From contig NC_048539.1 in NCBI RefSeq assembly GCF_902806685.2, forward strand, positions 11,420,501-11,484,500: a stretch of 64,000 nt of DNA. The letters are read 5' to 3'. The stretch is from Maniola hyperantus (Eukaryota; Arthropoda; Insecta; Lepidoptera; Nymphalidae). The stretch's first letter is position 1. Every line of letters begins with the position of its first letter. The notes under the pieces are model-generated. The model saw only the letters and a list, made by a program, of their open reading frames with translations, was not told the origin of the DNA and made no database searches. A program made the position numbers and the translations under genes. Below are positions 19,414-30,329 of the stretch, piece after piece.

Positions 19414-20560
19414 TAAATTTTGGCATACGTAAAATAAAATTACAACAGCAGTCAGGTACTTAGCAGGTGCGATGGAGATAGTTGCCGCAAATAGGTATGT
19501 ATGGTACCTACCCTAGGTATTCCCATCTATCGCCACGCCACGCATATCGAGCAGATCAATTAATACTTATCTATTTAATTTTCCTTAAATGACAGAACTT
19601 GTGACTTAAAAGGTAAAGAAGTACCTTAAACGTGTAACAGACGCACTATGCACGGCGCATAGGACCTTTTTATCGCGAACTAACAATGAAATGCTGGTAC
19701 GAGTGAAAAACATCGAACTAGGTAAACCGCGTCGGTTGGGTAGGTACGCATTTTTCCGAGGTTTCTACAATGTGTTTACCTATTAAGCCGGGTAGGGAAA
19801 ACTAAATTGTAGGTACCTTTTTGCCTCAAGTGGCGTGGCAATGGATGGGATGGGATGGAGTTTTAAAAGATGTCCACTGGTCTTAAGGCTACATAGATCT
19901 CAGCCCACAGAGAATTCAACCTCAAAAGTACGCATAATACAATGTTTTACATGAAAACAAAATCGTAAAATGTTGGCGGGGGACAGGGGAGAATGCTTTA
20001 TTGTGATTGGTGGACTCAAAAGTCACGTAATCAAGACAAAGTGCGGAATGAGGGTACCGAACGGGCGTGCGCCGACTTTTATGCTAAGCAACTACCTAAG
20101 CGATACGGGGTGTCCGGTTTTAGGCGTCTATAGGTGGTGGTCTGTGTCTCAGCCTATAAGCACATGGGTACCTAAACTGTCAGCGATCAACAAAACGTAA
20201 TCCGCTGTTAGTACTACTTTCGTGTAGGTAACCATTACAACGTCAGATCTAACTTTAAGGTTACAGTTTACGCTCAGTTTATGATTTATAGTTTTAGCCA
20301 TGTACAGATAGAGTTTAAAGTGTTGGCACTAGGAGCATATCTACTCTTACTACCTACACGTATATTTCGAATTTGGGTTGCTCATTGGAACAAAGAGCGT
20401 TGTGGTTCGTAACCATCGCCAAAAGTACTAACTAATTTGTAACCAATGGTAGGTACCTACGTAGAACTACAAATACATTAATATTAAATTTTTTTCTAAT
20501 TTAATCGCAAATAGGTGATGGCAAATTGTCAGAGGTTAATGAAAAATTAAGTAAGTACGT
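19414..20560 (+). other. No recognised gene; 76-codon ORF at 19970
   Basis: Includes a moderately GC-rich stretch around 19640-20200 with a 76-codon ORF (19970-20200) rich in Gly/Val/Trp/Pro. No domain, signal or splice structure was recognised, and it is not called as a gene. Confidence 0.35.
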
Positions 20561-20624
20561 ACTTATCTACCTATTCCTCATTATCGCGTAAGTTAGCACG
20601 AGACGTGCTTGAGTTGCGCAGTGC

Positions 20625-20731
20625 TCCATTGGCCGACTGCTGCCTTCCGCGTCGAGCAATGCAATGCTTGTGTAACAAACCGCAACTGCTATAAAACCTG
20701 CATAGCACAACACTTACATTGCTGGGTTATT
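20625..20731 (+). promoter_or_regulatory. Promoter-like block (CCAAT/TATA) without a downstream ORF
   Basis: A CCATTGGCC motif near 20629 is followed ~60 bases on by CTATAAAACCTG (TATAAAA at 20690), then cacttacattg about 27 bases downstream. The block is GC-richer than its surroundings. No ORF follows, only the tandem duplication. If functional it would drive a non-coding RNA; this is a motif-only inference. Confidence 0.25.
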
Positions 20732-21163
20732 TAAACCGTGTAATTGAACCGACAAAATTAAGTCGTCAATGGATGATGTTTGACTAAATTCAATAGTTTT
20801 AGCACTTAGTTGACACGGTGGTAGAAGGCGTGGTTGCTCCAAACTCCCAACATAAAACGAGTTTTGCGGGAACTGTACCTAGTACTCCATCCCGAGGTCG
20901 GTTCTTATGCAATTATAAATGCTTTTCCTGCTTTGGCACTCTTGTGCTCGTTGCATAATTTGCAGAATTCTGTATTTAGGTATTTTAAAAACTTTTATGA
21001 CTTAGTCTTAAGTCCACCAGGTGACAGGTGGCCTAACTCCTATCAGACAAGATTTTGAAAGCATTTTATATCAGGTAAGTAGGTACAGAAACCTGTCAAT
21101 CACGTAGCCAAAACTTCCTCCGTCGAGTAGTCTAGGTAGGTAATTTATATACCTAACTACATA

Positions 21164-21288
21164 TAGTCCGCGACAGGTCGAGATAGCCATCGGGGTATGA
21201 GGCGCGGGGACGCTCCGCATACCCGGGTTAGCGCGGGGACTGTGCGGGTGTGCAGGGCGTCCCACCCCAGCTGCCATGTCGCGTACTA
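21164..21288. mobile_element. GC-rich MITE (TAGTMCGCGACA ends)
   Basis: Begins tagtccgcgacaggtcgaga and ends catgtcgcgtacta, giving terminal inverted repeats TAGTNCGCGACA. The core is strikingly GC-rich (gggttagcgcggggactgtg). A 68-codon antisense ORF here is only a reading of this repeat. Confidence 0.75.
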
Positions 21289-22138
21289 TACCTAACTAAC
21301 TATGCCCATGGTCAAATCCCACTTACCAATAAGCTATGATGATTTGGTACATTTATAACTAAAATATAATATGAGGTGAAGCTGTAAAAAAGATGTACAT
21401 TATTATATTATTATCTACCGACCTACTTACGGAACACTTATACAACTTCCAGCACGTAAGCAATTACTTACGATTAATTAGCAATTAACTTCTTTGCTGC
21501 GCTTATGCCGTGGGAGAACGGAACAGAATTTGAACAATAGCTTAATCGTATAGAAACGTCTTATCTGTACTATTTGGAAATATCTCACCCACGCAGCACG
21601 CATCGTGCCAAGCAGATTCGATTCTATTGATCCTTGTTCATCACTTTAATTTAATTCGGATATGCCACTTCCGGTCGTAGTCTTACTACTGCCGAGAACG
21701 AACTATATAAACCATGTAATTGAACAGACAAAATTAAGTCGTCAATGGATGATGTTTGACTAAATTCAATAGTTTTAGTACTTAGTTGACACGGTGGTAG
21801 AAGGCGTGGTTGCTCCAAACTCCCAACATAAAACGAGTTTTGCGGGAACTGTACCTAGTACTCCATCCCGAGGTCGGTTCTTATGCAATTATAAATGCTT
21901 TTCCTGCTTTGGCACTCTTGTGCTCATTGCATAATTTGCAGAATTCTGTATTTAGGTATTTTAAAACTTTTATGACTTAGTCTTAAGTCCACCAGGTGAC
22001 AGGTGGCCTAACTCCTATCAGACAAGATTTTGAAAGCATTTTATATCAGGTAAGTAGGTACAGAAACCTGTCAATCACGTAGCCAAAACTTCCTCCGTCG
22101 AGTAGTCTAGGTAGGTAATTTATATACCTAACAACATA

Positions 22139-22263
22139 TAGTCCGCGACAGGTCGAGATAGCCATCGGGGTATGAGGCGCGGGGACGCTCCGCATACCCG
22201 GGTTAGCGCGGGGACTGTGCGGGTGTGCAGGGCGTCCCACCCCAGCTGCCATGTCGCGTACTA
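22139..22263. mobile_element. GC-rich MITE, duplicate
   Basis: Essentially identical to 21164-21288, being part of the tandem duplication. Confidence 0.75.
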
Positions 22264-23195
22264 TACCTAACTAACTATGCCCATGGTCAAATCCCACTTA
22301 CCAATAAGCTATGATGATTTGGTACATTTATAACTAAAATATAATATGAGGTGAAGCTGTAAAAAAGATGTACATTATTATATTATTATCTACCGACCTA
22401 CTTACGGAACACTTATACAACTTCCAGCACGTAAGCAATTACTTACGATAAATTAGCAATTAACTTCTTTGCTGCGCTTATGCCGTGGGAGAACGGAACA
22501 GAATTTGAACAATAGCTTAATCGTATAGAAACGTCTTATCTGTACTAGAATATAACTTAAATGTCTTTGGAAATATCTCACCCACGAAGCACACATCGTG
22601 CCAAACGGATTCTATTCTATTGGTCCTTTTTCATCACTAATTTAATTTGGATATGCCACTTCCGGTCGTAGGCCTCTTGGAAGGATCTCCCTATAACATG
22701 GTCTATTGCCGCTTGTATTCAGTGACTCCAAGCTAAGCGCTTGAGATTCGTACTACTACGAGTAGTCGTAGGTACTCCGTACTACTGCCGAGAACGAACT
22801 AGAGATATTAGACGACAGCACTTCTGCGCCAGGGAGTTCATCTGCACTTTGCGAGGCCACTTGTTTTTTTTTCAGGAGGAGAATAGTATGTATTAGGAAA
22901 ATCATCATTTTATAGCCTTGTGTTGTATAAATAGAACCGTGGTTACATCGTGAGATAAGCATCAGGTGATGTACCTAATGGATGAATGCAATAAATAACG
23001 TCAAGTCGTAACATATTGTAATGGAAACTTTGGCATTGAAGCGTCTAATATTGCCTCTGCAGTTCACCAAGATTGCTGCACTACATTATTGGGAACAAGG
23101 TTCTCCGTCACACGAGAAACATTGTTGTTTTATTAAAAGAAAACGAATTATTTTAATGTATCGTAGAAGGTCCTTTGGTAATCAGTATTCAGTAC

Positions 23196-23370
23196 CCATA
23201 TTATAATGCGAAAGTATGTTTGTTTGTTGGTCTGTCCTTCAATCACGTCGCAACGGATCGTCGTGATTTTTTGCATGGGTATAGTTAAAGACCTGGAGAG
23301 TGACCTAGGGTACTTTTTATCCCGGGAAATTAAAGAGTTCTAACGGGATTTTCAGAAACCTAAATCTCGC
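23196..23370 (+). mobile_element. Helitron-like element fused to SINE
   Basis: ccatattataatgcgaaagt, ccttcaatcacgtcgcaacg, gtactttttatcccgggaaa, cctaaatctcgcgact; the 3' end is replaced by the SINE that follows. Confidence 0.6.
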
Positions 23371-23692
23371 GACTCCGCTGTGGTCTTATTAGTCGGACGT
23401 CCCGGGTTCGATTCCTGGCAGGGGTTTGGAATTTTATAATTTCTAAATTTCTGGTCTGGTCTGGTGGGAGGCTTCAGCCGTGGCTAGTTACCACCCTACC
23501 GGCAAAGCTGTGCCGCCAAGCGATTTAGCGTTCCAGTACGATGCCGTGTAGAAACCAAAGGGGTATGGGTTTAATAAAAACTGTCATACCCCTTCTAGGT
23601 TAGCCCGCTATCATCTTAGACTGCATCATCACTTACCATCCGGTGAGATTGCAGTCAAGGGCTAACTTGTACCTGAATAAAAATAAATAAAT
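23371..23692 (+). mobile_element. SINE, third family (S3)
   Basis: tcccgggttcgattcctggc is a B-box-like motif near 23400. The body has accaccctaccggcaaagct, gtgccgccaagcgatttagc, gtcatacccc and gcagtcaagggctaacttgt, with an (AAAT)n tail to about 23700. The head is eroded. Confidence 0.65.
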
Positions 23693-23699
23693 AAATAAA

Positions 23700-24146
23700 T
23701 CCGCTGAAACAGACAAATCTGTATGAGGCAACATGCAGCATGCGATATGCACCGCTCGCCTCGGCCTCTCATATGAAAATATGTACTTACTTAAAGTAAA
23801 TATTATAATAGCTACGAATTAGAATAAAATGTTACAAAATATTATATTCTACATTTCAAACCTAACTCATGTAGACAGTTAACATAATGTAAGTAGGTAT
23901 AATATCCTTTGTTCAATAATTTTGCAATTTACAAGTAAGTAGGTATATGTAGTTACATAAAACGGAAAACTGCGTACAGTTGAACTTTTTAGAAATCATG
24001 TGCAAAGGTTAAGTTAGGTTAGTTAGTTATATAAATGTGCGTAATCTTGCAATTTCTATTGTTTATTGTATGAACCATGAAGGTTCTTGGCTTTGTTTGA
24101 ATAAAATACAAGTCAAAATTTATCTCAGTGGCCCTACCGCGGCTGT
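23700..24146 (+). other. No gene seen
   Basis: Contains a fragment (ccgctgaaacagacaaatct at 23701) of the arm of the foldback element at 39105. Otherwise AT-rich unique sequence. Confidence 0.4.
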
Positions 24147-24297
24147 TTGACAGCTACAATGTCACGATCGCAATCATCTCTGATTGGTTAATGCTCGCTC
24201 ACTATTGGCCACAATGCATTGTTGCAAGAAGAATCGCACAAATTCAGCCAATCAGAACAATTGAGATTGTAATAATGATTGATACACAGATTTAATT
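24147..24297 (+). repeat. CCAAT-rich dispersed repeat, copy 1
   Basis: ttgacagctacaatgtcacg, atcgcaatcatctctgattg, gttaatgctcgctcactatt, ggccacaatgcattgttgca, cagccaatcagaac. Matches 28629-28781. Contains ATTGG/CCAAT in both orientations. No ORF. Confidence 0.6.
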
Positions 24298-24859
24298 TTC
24301 ACAGGATCACAATAAAACTTATAAGAATATGGACAATATACCTAACTATAACAAGCTATCAAGAAGACTGGCAGCATTTTCGCTAGGATAATTTGTTTCA
24401 CAAAAAATGAGCAAGCCCTTATCTCTCAGAACAAATACCTTTAGAAGTAGTAGCCCTAATGTGACTCTTACTGTTAAAACGAGATAGCTAAATGCACTTA
24501 AGCTCTTAATAGAACGTGACAAAATGAGTGTTCCTTATCACCGTGTCCACTTTTTTTGTTTGTCAAAATGTATTTGTACGTGAGATCTTGATAAACAATG
24601 TGAAGTGAGGTTATGTTGACTCAAGTATTTTAAAGAAATAATTGATTTGTTTTGTTGTTTTTTGTTTTTGAAGTTATTGTGCAATGATAGGTTGCAGTAT
24701 ACTAGGCTACAATAGCCGAAGCGAACGTAAAATAAACGGAATAACATTTCACAATTAAGTACGCTTGAGCGAGAGGGACTAAGGGGGCCACGCTAGTTGC
24801 ATATCTGTATATATCTGTGCCTTATCTGCTTCTGTTACCAAGAGAGGCCATTAGCCGCG

Positions 24860-25048
24860 GAGTTTGTTGTGGGCTCTTCTCAGACCTGGGCGCGTTTGGA
24901 ACCCTCGTAGCTTTAGTTTTAAGTTTGCGTTATAATTATCACCACTATATTATCTTACAAATCTAACACTATACCAGACAATCAATAAGAGTAATTTATT
25001 ACCTATTTTGAATAAATCATTTGACTTTGACTTTGACTTTGACTTTGA
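24860..25048 (+). mobile_element. LINE 3' end with (TTTGAC)n tail
   Basis: gcgtttggaaccctcgtagc, tttagttttaagtttgcgtt, tattttgaataaatcatttg, then TTTGAC repeats at 25018-25048. Shared with 33808-33961. Confidence 0.65.
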
Positions 25049-25378
25049 AAACTTAAGTTTTTTTGCAAAGACTCCAAACAAATATAATTATTTTAACATT
25101 AGGTAAGTAGATTAGAAGATCTATATAAACCATAAATTAGGTACTTACTTAATGAAAAGTGTTGCCTTGAAATTGAAGATGCCAATTTACTTAATCGGCG
25201 TTTTGTAAAAAGGAACGGCGAATGTGTCTGTAAGAGGTCACACGCATGTTTATGGCCAATTGATGCGTAACTGTGCAGACCAAAGACCTATTGTCCATTG
25301 ATGGCTTGAGGAATCACTTTGCAATTCGACATATTGTTACGACACCTGCACGAATGTTATGTCACTTGACCTATTATA

Positions 25379-25831
25379 TCTATAAGTACTTATAAAAAAC
25401 TTGTCTTGACTGACTGAGTGACCTACCAACGCACAGCCTAAACTTAGGTAGGCCTCAAAAAGCCTGGGGTTAAGAATTTGAAATTTTGATAGTATGTACT
25501 TAGGTTTCTTTTATGACGTAGGCAGACGAAAGGATTTTTGGCAATTGCACCCCTTAGAAGCCAAAAGTTTGTATGAAAATCCGTAATTTTTCAACTTGAA
25601 ACCCATGAAAATCGAAATTTGAGGTTTCGGTTAAAATTGAAAAAATTCGTGTTTCACAATTCTTGGATTCCACCCCCAAAGGGGTTCAATAGGGGTTGGA
25701 AGTTTGAATAAATACTCATTTGTTATTTTTCAAGTTATATCTATGAAAATTAGTATTTAAGCTTTGTGTTAAAAGTGTGTTTCAGGCTTTGCGAAAATTT
25801 CGCTCGAGCGAAGCCGGGCTGGGTCAGCTAG
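25379..25831 (+). mobile_element. Helitron-like element, longer type
   Basis: cttgactgactgagtgacct at the left. Right end gctcgagcgaagccgggctg, ggtcagCTAG at 25828-25831 followed by T. Body mentions tatgacgtaggcagacgaaa and caccccttagaagcc. Non-coding. Confidence 0.55.
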
Positions 25832-25839
25832 TTCATTAT

Positions 25840-26688
25840 TCAACAACAACACGAAAGTTAGCTCCACCAATTGTAGATATAGATACTTACATTGTAAAAT
25901 ACATATGTGCCTACTCGCACAGTGAATAAAAAGAAAGTTTGTAGCTTTAATTGTTCAGCAAAAATAAAGCTTGAGTACAGAAGCTTTTGTGGAAAACAAA
26001 CATCCACTGTCGTGTCCAGCTAACAATTCAGCGCAGGATGAAATTGTTAGTGCTCAACAAAAACTTAAGCCAAGTTAGTTTGTCAAAAGCCTGAACGTGG
26101 GATGCACAAATCTTTTCTCATTTGTGAAGTCAAAGCCTGCATAAAACTTTTGTCATTTATGAAGAGAATTTAATAACGATTTAACTCCTTCTTTACATGC
26201 CTTTACTATTCTACAGATTCAAAGTATAAATTTTGTTATAAGTAGGTACCTACCCTTACTTGTGGGTTTCTGAATGATGTTCAAAACCCTATTATAATTT
26301 AAAAGTATATAAGCAAATAAGTACGGATTGTTACATTGTTTTATACTATTTGAGATAGGGAAGAGAAGAAAGGAAGATAATTCTGAGTCTGAAATAATTT
26401 ATAAATAAGGATTAACCTATTTAACACATATTTTACATAATACAAAACAAACATGCGGTACATTATATTTATTTTACTTTCCCTGAATAATTAATGAGTG
26501 CCGCCACCGAAATTTTTGCCCACATAGGATTTGCATCTCTAATGTGAATAAATTATTCAGGAGCTGTGCATACATAGGATAACTATTATTATTCTAATAC
26601 ACTCTACTCAAGAAATTTGTAGCTATACCTATCTGGTAAAAAACTTCTCGTAGCACGTAGCTCTAACACAAGTGGCTTTTATTTTAAA
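25840..26688 (+). other. No gene seen
   Basis: AT-rich sequence without recognised repeat ends, coding exon or RNA gene. Confidence 0.4.
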
Positions 26689-27108
26689 CTAGCTGATGCC
26701 CGCGACTTCGTCCGCGTGGACAACCCTCCACCTCCCATGGCCTCACCAACCTCTCGGTTATATGGGCCGAATCACGGGAGTGCGCCCGTTCGGTACTTGC
26801 TCTTGGCATTTTCCCGAGGCGCCTTCTTGACTCCCTACAAATTATTTTGTCTCTACCTTGTCCCTTATGCTCACTCTCCCCCCTTGGGGGCTAGACGTCA
26901 CTAGCACAGCTGAGATTCGTCCGCGTGGAATTAGCATTTTAAAAATGCCGTGGGAACTCTTTGATTTTCCGGGATAAAAAGTAGCCTATTTCACTCTCCA
27001 GCTCTTTATCTATAGCCATGCATGTCAATTCGTTACACCGTTGCGACGTGATTGAAGGACAAACCAACAAACCAACAAACAAACACACTTTCGTATTTAT
27101 AATAAGGT
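26689..27108 (-). mobile_element. Helitron-like element split by an insertion
   Basis: Left head ctagctgatgcccgcgactt, cgtccgcgtgg at 26689-26719. After ~185 foreign bases (caaccctccacctcccatgg ... gctagacgtcactagcacag) a second gctgagattcgtccgcgtgg restarts the element, which runs to acactttcgtatttataata. The foreign stretch gives an incidental 62-codon ORF. Confidence 0.65.
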
Positions 27109-27223
27109 TAGGTATACTGATAAGGGTACTGATTTTATTCATAACTTTAAAGTAGGTAGACAATGCGTGCTAATGTTTGCTTTCAGATACTTGTAGAGTC
27201 TATTGCCCATAGTCTGGACTGTA

Positions 27224-27352
27224 TAGTACGCGACAGGCTGAGATGGCTATCGGGGTACCTGGCGCGGGATAGCGCGGATGACGTGCGGGTGTGCGGGGCG
27301 TCCCCCTGCCTCATTTTGGCATCTCGAGTCATTCTCGACCTATCGCGAACTG
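27224..27352. mobile_element. GC-rich MITE, diverged
   Basis: tagtacgcgacaggctgaga, gacgtgcgggtgtgcggggc, end cgacctatcgcgaactgtga. The right end is mutated. Confidence 0.65.
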
Positions 27353-27359
27353 TGACGGG

Positions 27360-27430
27360 TTAGGGACCCCGGATGGGTTCGAAATTAGTCGGGCTAGCGT
27401 CGACTCAATAGGTAGGTAAATGAGTAAAGC
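27360..27430. mobile_element. Fragment of GGACCCCGGATGG MITE
   Basis: agggaccccggatgggttcg, aaattagtcgggctagcgtc, aggtaaatgagtaaagccgg match the right arm of 43216-43412. It abuts the GC-rich MITE at 27224. Confidence 0.65.
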
Positions 27431-27639
27431 CGGATTCACCAATATTTTTATAATGGAAATCACTCACGATTGTTTAAACGCTGGAAGTTAGGTAGGTATA
27501 ACAAGTTAAGTTATACTTAAATAGTAAATGATTTACAGTACTGAGCTATGCTCATTACCTACTCAGCGTTCTGTCATCATCATTAACATCAGCGTCAGCT
27601 AATATGCATCCGCTGTGGAGTATAGTCCTCCTTAAATCA

Positions 27640-28160
27640 GTGCCACATTGGCATTCCTATCCTCGGCATTTCGCAACCAATCGAGGCCACCGAATCCGAA
27701 TATTGTCTCCCTACCGAGCAACTCGCACTTAGCTGTTTTTCAGGATTCCGTACCCGAAGGATGCCAGCGGGACCCTATTACTAACCCTTCGCTGTCTATC
27801 CGTCCGGCCGTTCTTCAGTCTGTCTGTCAGCGAGCTGTATCTAATGAACCGTAGATGGAGAGTTGAAACTTTCACAGAATGTGTATTAACACCGGTAAAA
27901 CAACAAATGATTAAAATTTCAAAATGGCCGCCATGTATTTACAAAAAAAATAAAAATTACACAATCTTGTACAATGAATGGTATGGAACCCTGTGGAACA
28001 TACTGGTCCTCTTTAGCAGCGCCTAATCGTTTCCTATCCTCGACTTTTCGCATCCAATCGAGGTCACCGTCTGGAATCCGAGTATCGCCTCTCTATAGTC
28101 TCTACCTGGTTGGTGAGCGTCCTCGAATGAAGACTGCGTCTCGACTCGAGGACCGAAACG
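27640..28160 (+). repeat. Direct repeat pair around family A' element
   Basis: ttcctatcctcg..atttcgca accaatcgaggccaccg near 27652-27690 recurs as tcctatcctcgacttttcgc, atccaatcgaggtcaccg near 28033-28070. The A' element (27736-27994) lies between them. Likely two fragments of one unidentified repeat. Confidence 0.5.
27736..27994 (-). mobile_element. Family A' element (GTACCCGAAGGATGCC type)
   Basis: ttttcaggattccgtacccg, then gaaggatgccagcgggacc and gtctgtctgtc, ending near ggtatggaaccctgtgg. It has the same overall plan as family A but a different core. A reverse-orientation copy is at 57163-57309. Confidence 0.6.
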
Positions 28161-28628
28161 TAGTGGAATCCAACACTTCAATTGTCAAAAAAAAAACAAC
28201 TTGAAGTTGCGTGCTCTGAAGGCCAGTTGAATATCTGGCAGTTAACGTAAGGTTACCGTCTTAATAAATTTTGAGCATAAAAACAAAGTGCGGTGCAAGT
28301 TGCAACTGACTCTAACTGTGGTTAATTACTTGATGTTTATTAGTGCCCATATTTTAAGAGGTTGTGGTTATAACTTGTAATTTAAATGATCTTAGCGCGC
28401 GATGGCCTTTGTAACGCGTTCAAAAATACCAATTTACAAAAAGATAAACATTAAGTTTTTTTTAAATTTACAGCCCTATTGTGCTATTTACCCAGTTAAT
28501 GTAAGTAAGGTCTTACTTTATCTTACAAATCTATCTTTGAAATAATAGGTATGAGGGCAAGGGCTCTATACGATAAGGTTGGTGGAAAAGCACGCAAGGG
28601 GTCTGCTACTTACCAGCCAAGGTAGTAA

Positions 28629-28781
28629 TTTGACAGCGACAGTGTGTCGATTGCAATCACCTCTGATTGGATGACGCTCACTCACAATAGCTACAATGCA
28701 ATGTTGCACCAAAAAACCATAAATTAAGCCAATCGTAATAAGTTTATCTAAAGCGATTGTAATATTGATTGATGCAGGTTT
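28629..28781 (+). repeat. CCAAT-rich dispersed repeat, copy 2
   Basis: ttgacagcgacagtgtgtcg, attgcaatcacctctgattg, gatgacgctcactcacaata, taagccaatcgtaataa. Same family as 24147-24297. Confidence 0.6.
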
Positions 28782-29391
28782 TCCGGAAACGATCAGCTGC
28801 TGAGCATTATAATTGACAGCATTTGTACAAGGAACAAGAAGTTGAAATTTTAGAAGCTGCAATTACAGTCGCGCGTTTCGATCGTCACGCGGTGTGTCTG
28901 TCCAACCCACACACAGCAACGACCACTCATTTTGTAATACTAAACTTATCATTTAAAGCGTCATAATGTTGCGTTTTTGTTACCGTGGGATGTCTTTCAC
29001 ATTTCCATGTTGCTTTCTACTATTTACGTCAAAGATATGTCGGCCTTTTTCTCAAAACCGGTAACGGCGAATGGGATATTATACCTACCTACCTATCTCA
29101 ATGCCGTAACGTATTACGCTTAACGTGATATTCTGTGTCTGTGAGGACATCTTTTTCCGTGCCACTTTCTACTTATTTTAGAGGGCGATTCTACACATGG
29201 ATGGGATGATATACATTGCTGATTAGGGTTATCAAACCTATTTACAACATGGAGTTCAAGAATAGATTTAAACTTAAATTTAGATTAGATTTCCTCAATT
29301 AGAATAAGTATTTATTAAAAAATCGCGGGTTTTTTAAGTAAAATGCTAAAATAGCTCAGTTTCTAACTCACTGTTTAGGTTTCAGGTTTTT

Positions 29392-29760
29392 AATATCAGT
29401 CGGTGGACGCCCACTGTTGAACATAGGCTTTTCCGAGTGGGTGCCACCACATCCTGTCTTAAGCTTTCTTCATCTAGCCGCTTCCTGCGTATCGTCAGTT
29501 CATCGTGCCGAAGGGCGTCCCATTACGCTTACTAGTGCACCGTCTCCACTTTAGAACTTTTCGACCAATCCAACAATCATCGCAACTATACAGCAAACAT
29601 GACCACCTGAGCTTGATTTGTTGTTAGTGATGTCAGCGACCTTGGTTCTTGAATTTCTGCGAATTTCCTCATTTCGGATCTTATTCTTCAGGGAAAAGTC
29701 TAACATAGCCTTCTCAACAGCTCGCTTAGTCTTTGAATTAGATTTGATCAAGCTGCTTGG
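29392..29760 (-). pseudogene. RTE-clade LINE reverse-transcriptase C-terminal fragment
   Basis: Minus strand gives KAVEKAMLDFSLKNKIRNEE, then IRRNSRTKVADITNN, and at the end AYVQQWASTD plus stop. This is the typical C-terminus of RTE-type ORFs. Frameshifts and internal deletions are present. Confidence 0.72.
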
Positions 29761-29950
29761 AGTGTCCACGTTCAACAGTGTCATAATAAGGACGGGAAGA
29801 ACGGGTAGGTATAATCTCATTGCGAAGTACACTGTGTGTTACTTTCGTCTTTAGGTGTTAAAGTATTGACGAGGAGAAGACGTCTCAATATACCGAGCCC
29901 CAACTATATGATTCCTCGCTGAAATTGTTGATCAATATACCTACTTAATA

Positions 29951-30083
29951 TAATTTCTAAATTATCTCCGGTCTGGACCACCCTGGAGTATAGTTTTAAT
30001 TAATCCCTTCTAAGTTAACCCATTTTTATCGTACATTACATCGTCTCTTAGGTACCATCAGGTGATATCACAGTCAAAGGCTT
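29951..30083 (+). mobile_element. S3 SINE 3' fragment
   Basis: tttctaaattatctccggtc, taagttaacccatttttatc, catcaggtgatatcacagtc, aaaggc match the 3' half of 23371-23692 with decay. Confidence 0.5.
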
Positions 30084-30102
30084 TGCCATCGAGCAAAGAA
30101 TG

Positions 30103-30324
30103 TCAACCATAGGAATGACACAGATCAATCTTTTTCGCGAACGTGGCATTGGGTAGGATTTGGAAAATTAATTTGCAGTGGTCGCGTTGGGCCGTGGGCC
30201 ACACTTTCATACCGGTCGGCATAGACTCTAGGTGCAGCGTGGTGGTGGTACCACCGCACACCGGCGCCAGCGCATTCAGTGGCCAGTGATCGCTCATTCC
30301 GATTCGTTGATTTTCGCGAAACAT
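30103..30324 (-). CDS. Unrecognised GC-rich 73-codon ORF
   Basis: Begins MFRENQRIGMSDHWPLNALA, contains APVCGGTTTTLHLES, MPTGMKVWPTAQRDHCKLIF and ends FAKKIDLCHSYG. An in-frame TAG lies two codons upstream of ATG. The stretch is clearly GC-richer than its AT-rich surroundings and uses codons evenly, with balanced composition including three Cys and two Trp. It has no repeat hallmark. It could be a single exon (TATG|GTTGAC is a weak donor), a gene remnant or chance. No function is proposed. Confidence 0.35.
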   Translation of the reverse strand: MFRENQRIGMSDHWPLNALAPVCGGTTTTLHLESMPTGMKVWPTAQRDHCKLIFQILPNATFAKKIDLCHSYG

Positions 30325-30329
30325 TTTCT

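Larger units (their letters stand above)
20732..22801. repeat. Tandem duplication, ~0.98/1.09 kb unit
   Basis: Copy 1 is 20732-21707 and copy 2 is 21708-22801, offset 975-976 bases. Long runs are identical (for example gtagaaggcgtggttgctcc at 20821 and 21797), with only scattered substitutions. Copy 2 has about 22 extra bases near 22552 and about 100 extra near 22675-22780. Both end in actactgccgagaacgaact. Each contains the same GC-rich MITE, so that insertion predates the duplication. No gene is recognised in the unit. Confidence 0.9.

Noticed and set aside
21071..22252. Two identical 68-codon ORFs (21071-21277, 22046-22252)
   Set aside because: Their GC-rich half is the reading of the MITE terminal repeats and core. 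Identity reflects the tandem duplication, not selection on protein.
24541..24780. 69-codon minus ORF rich in Asn/Lys/Gln
   Set aside because: Low-complexity AT-rich reading with no supporting signal.
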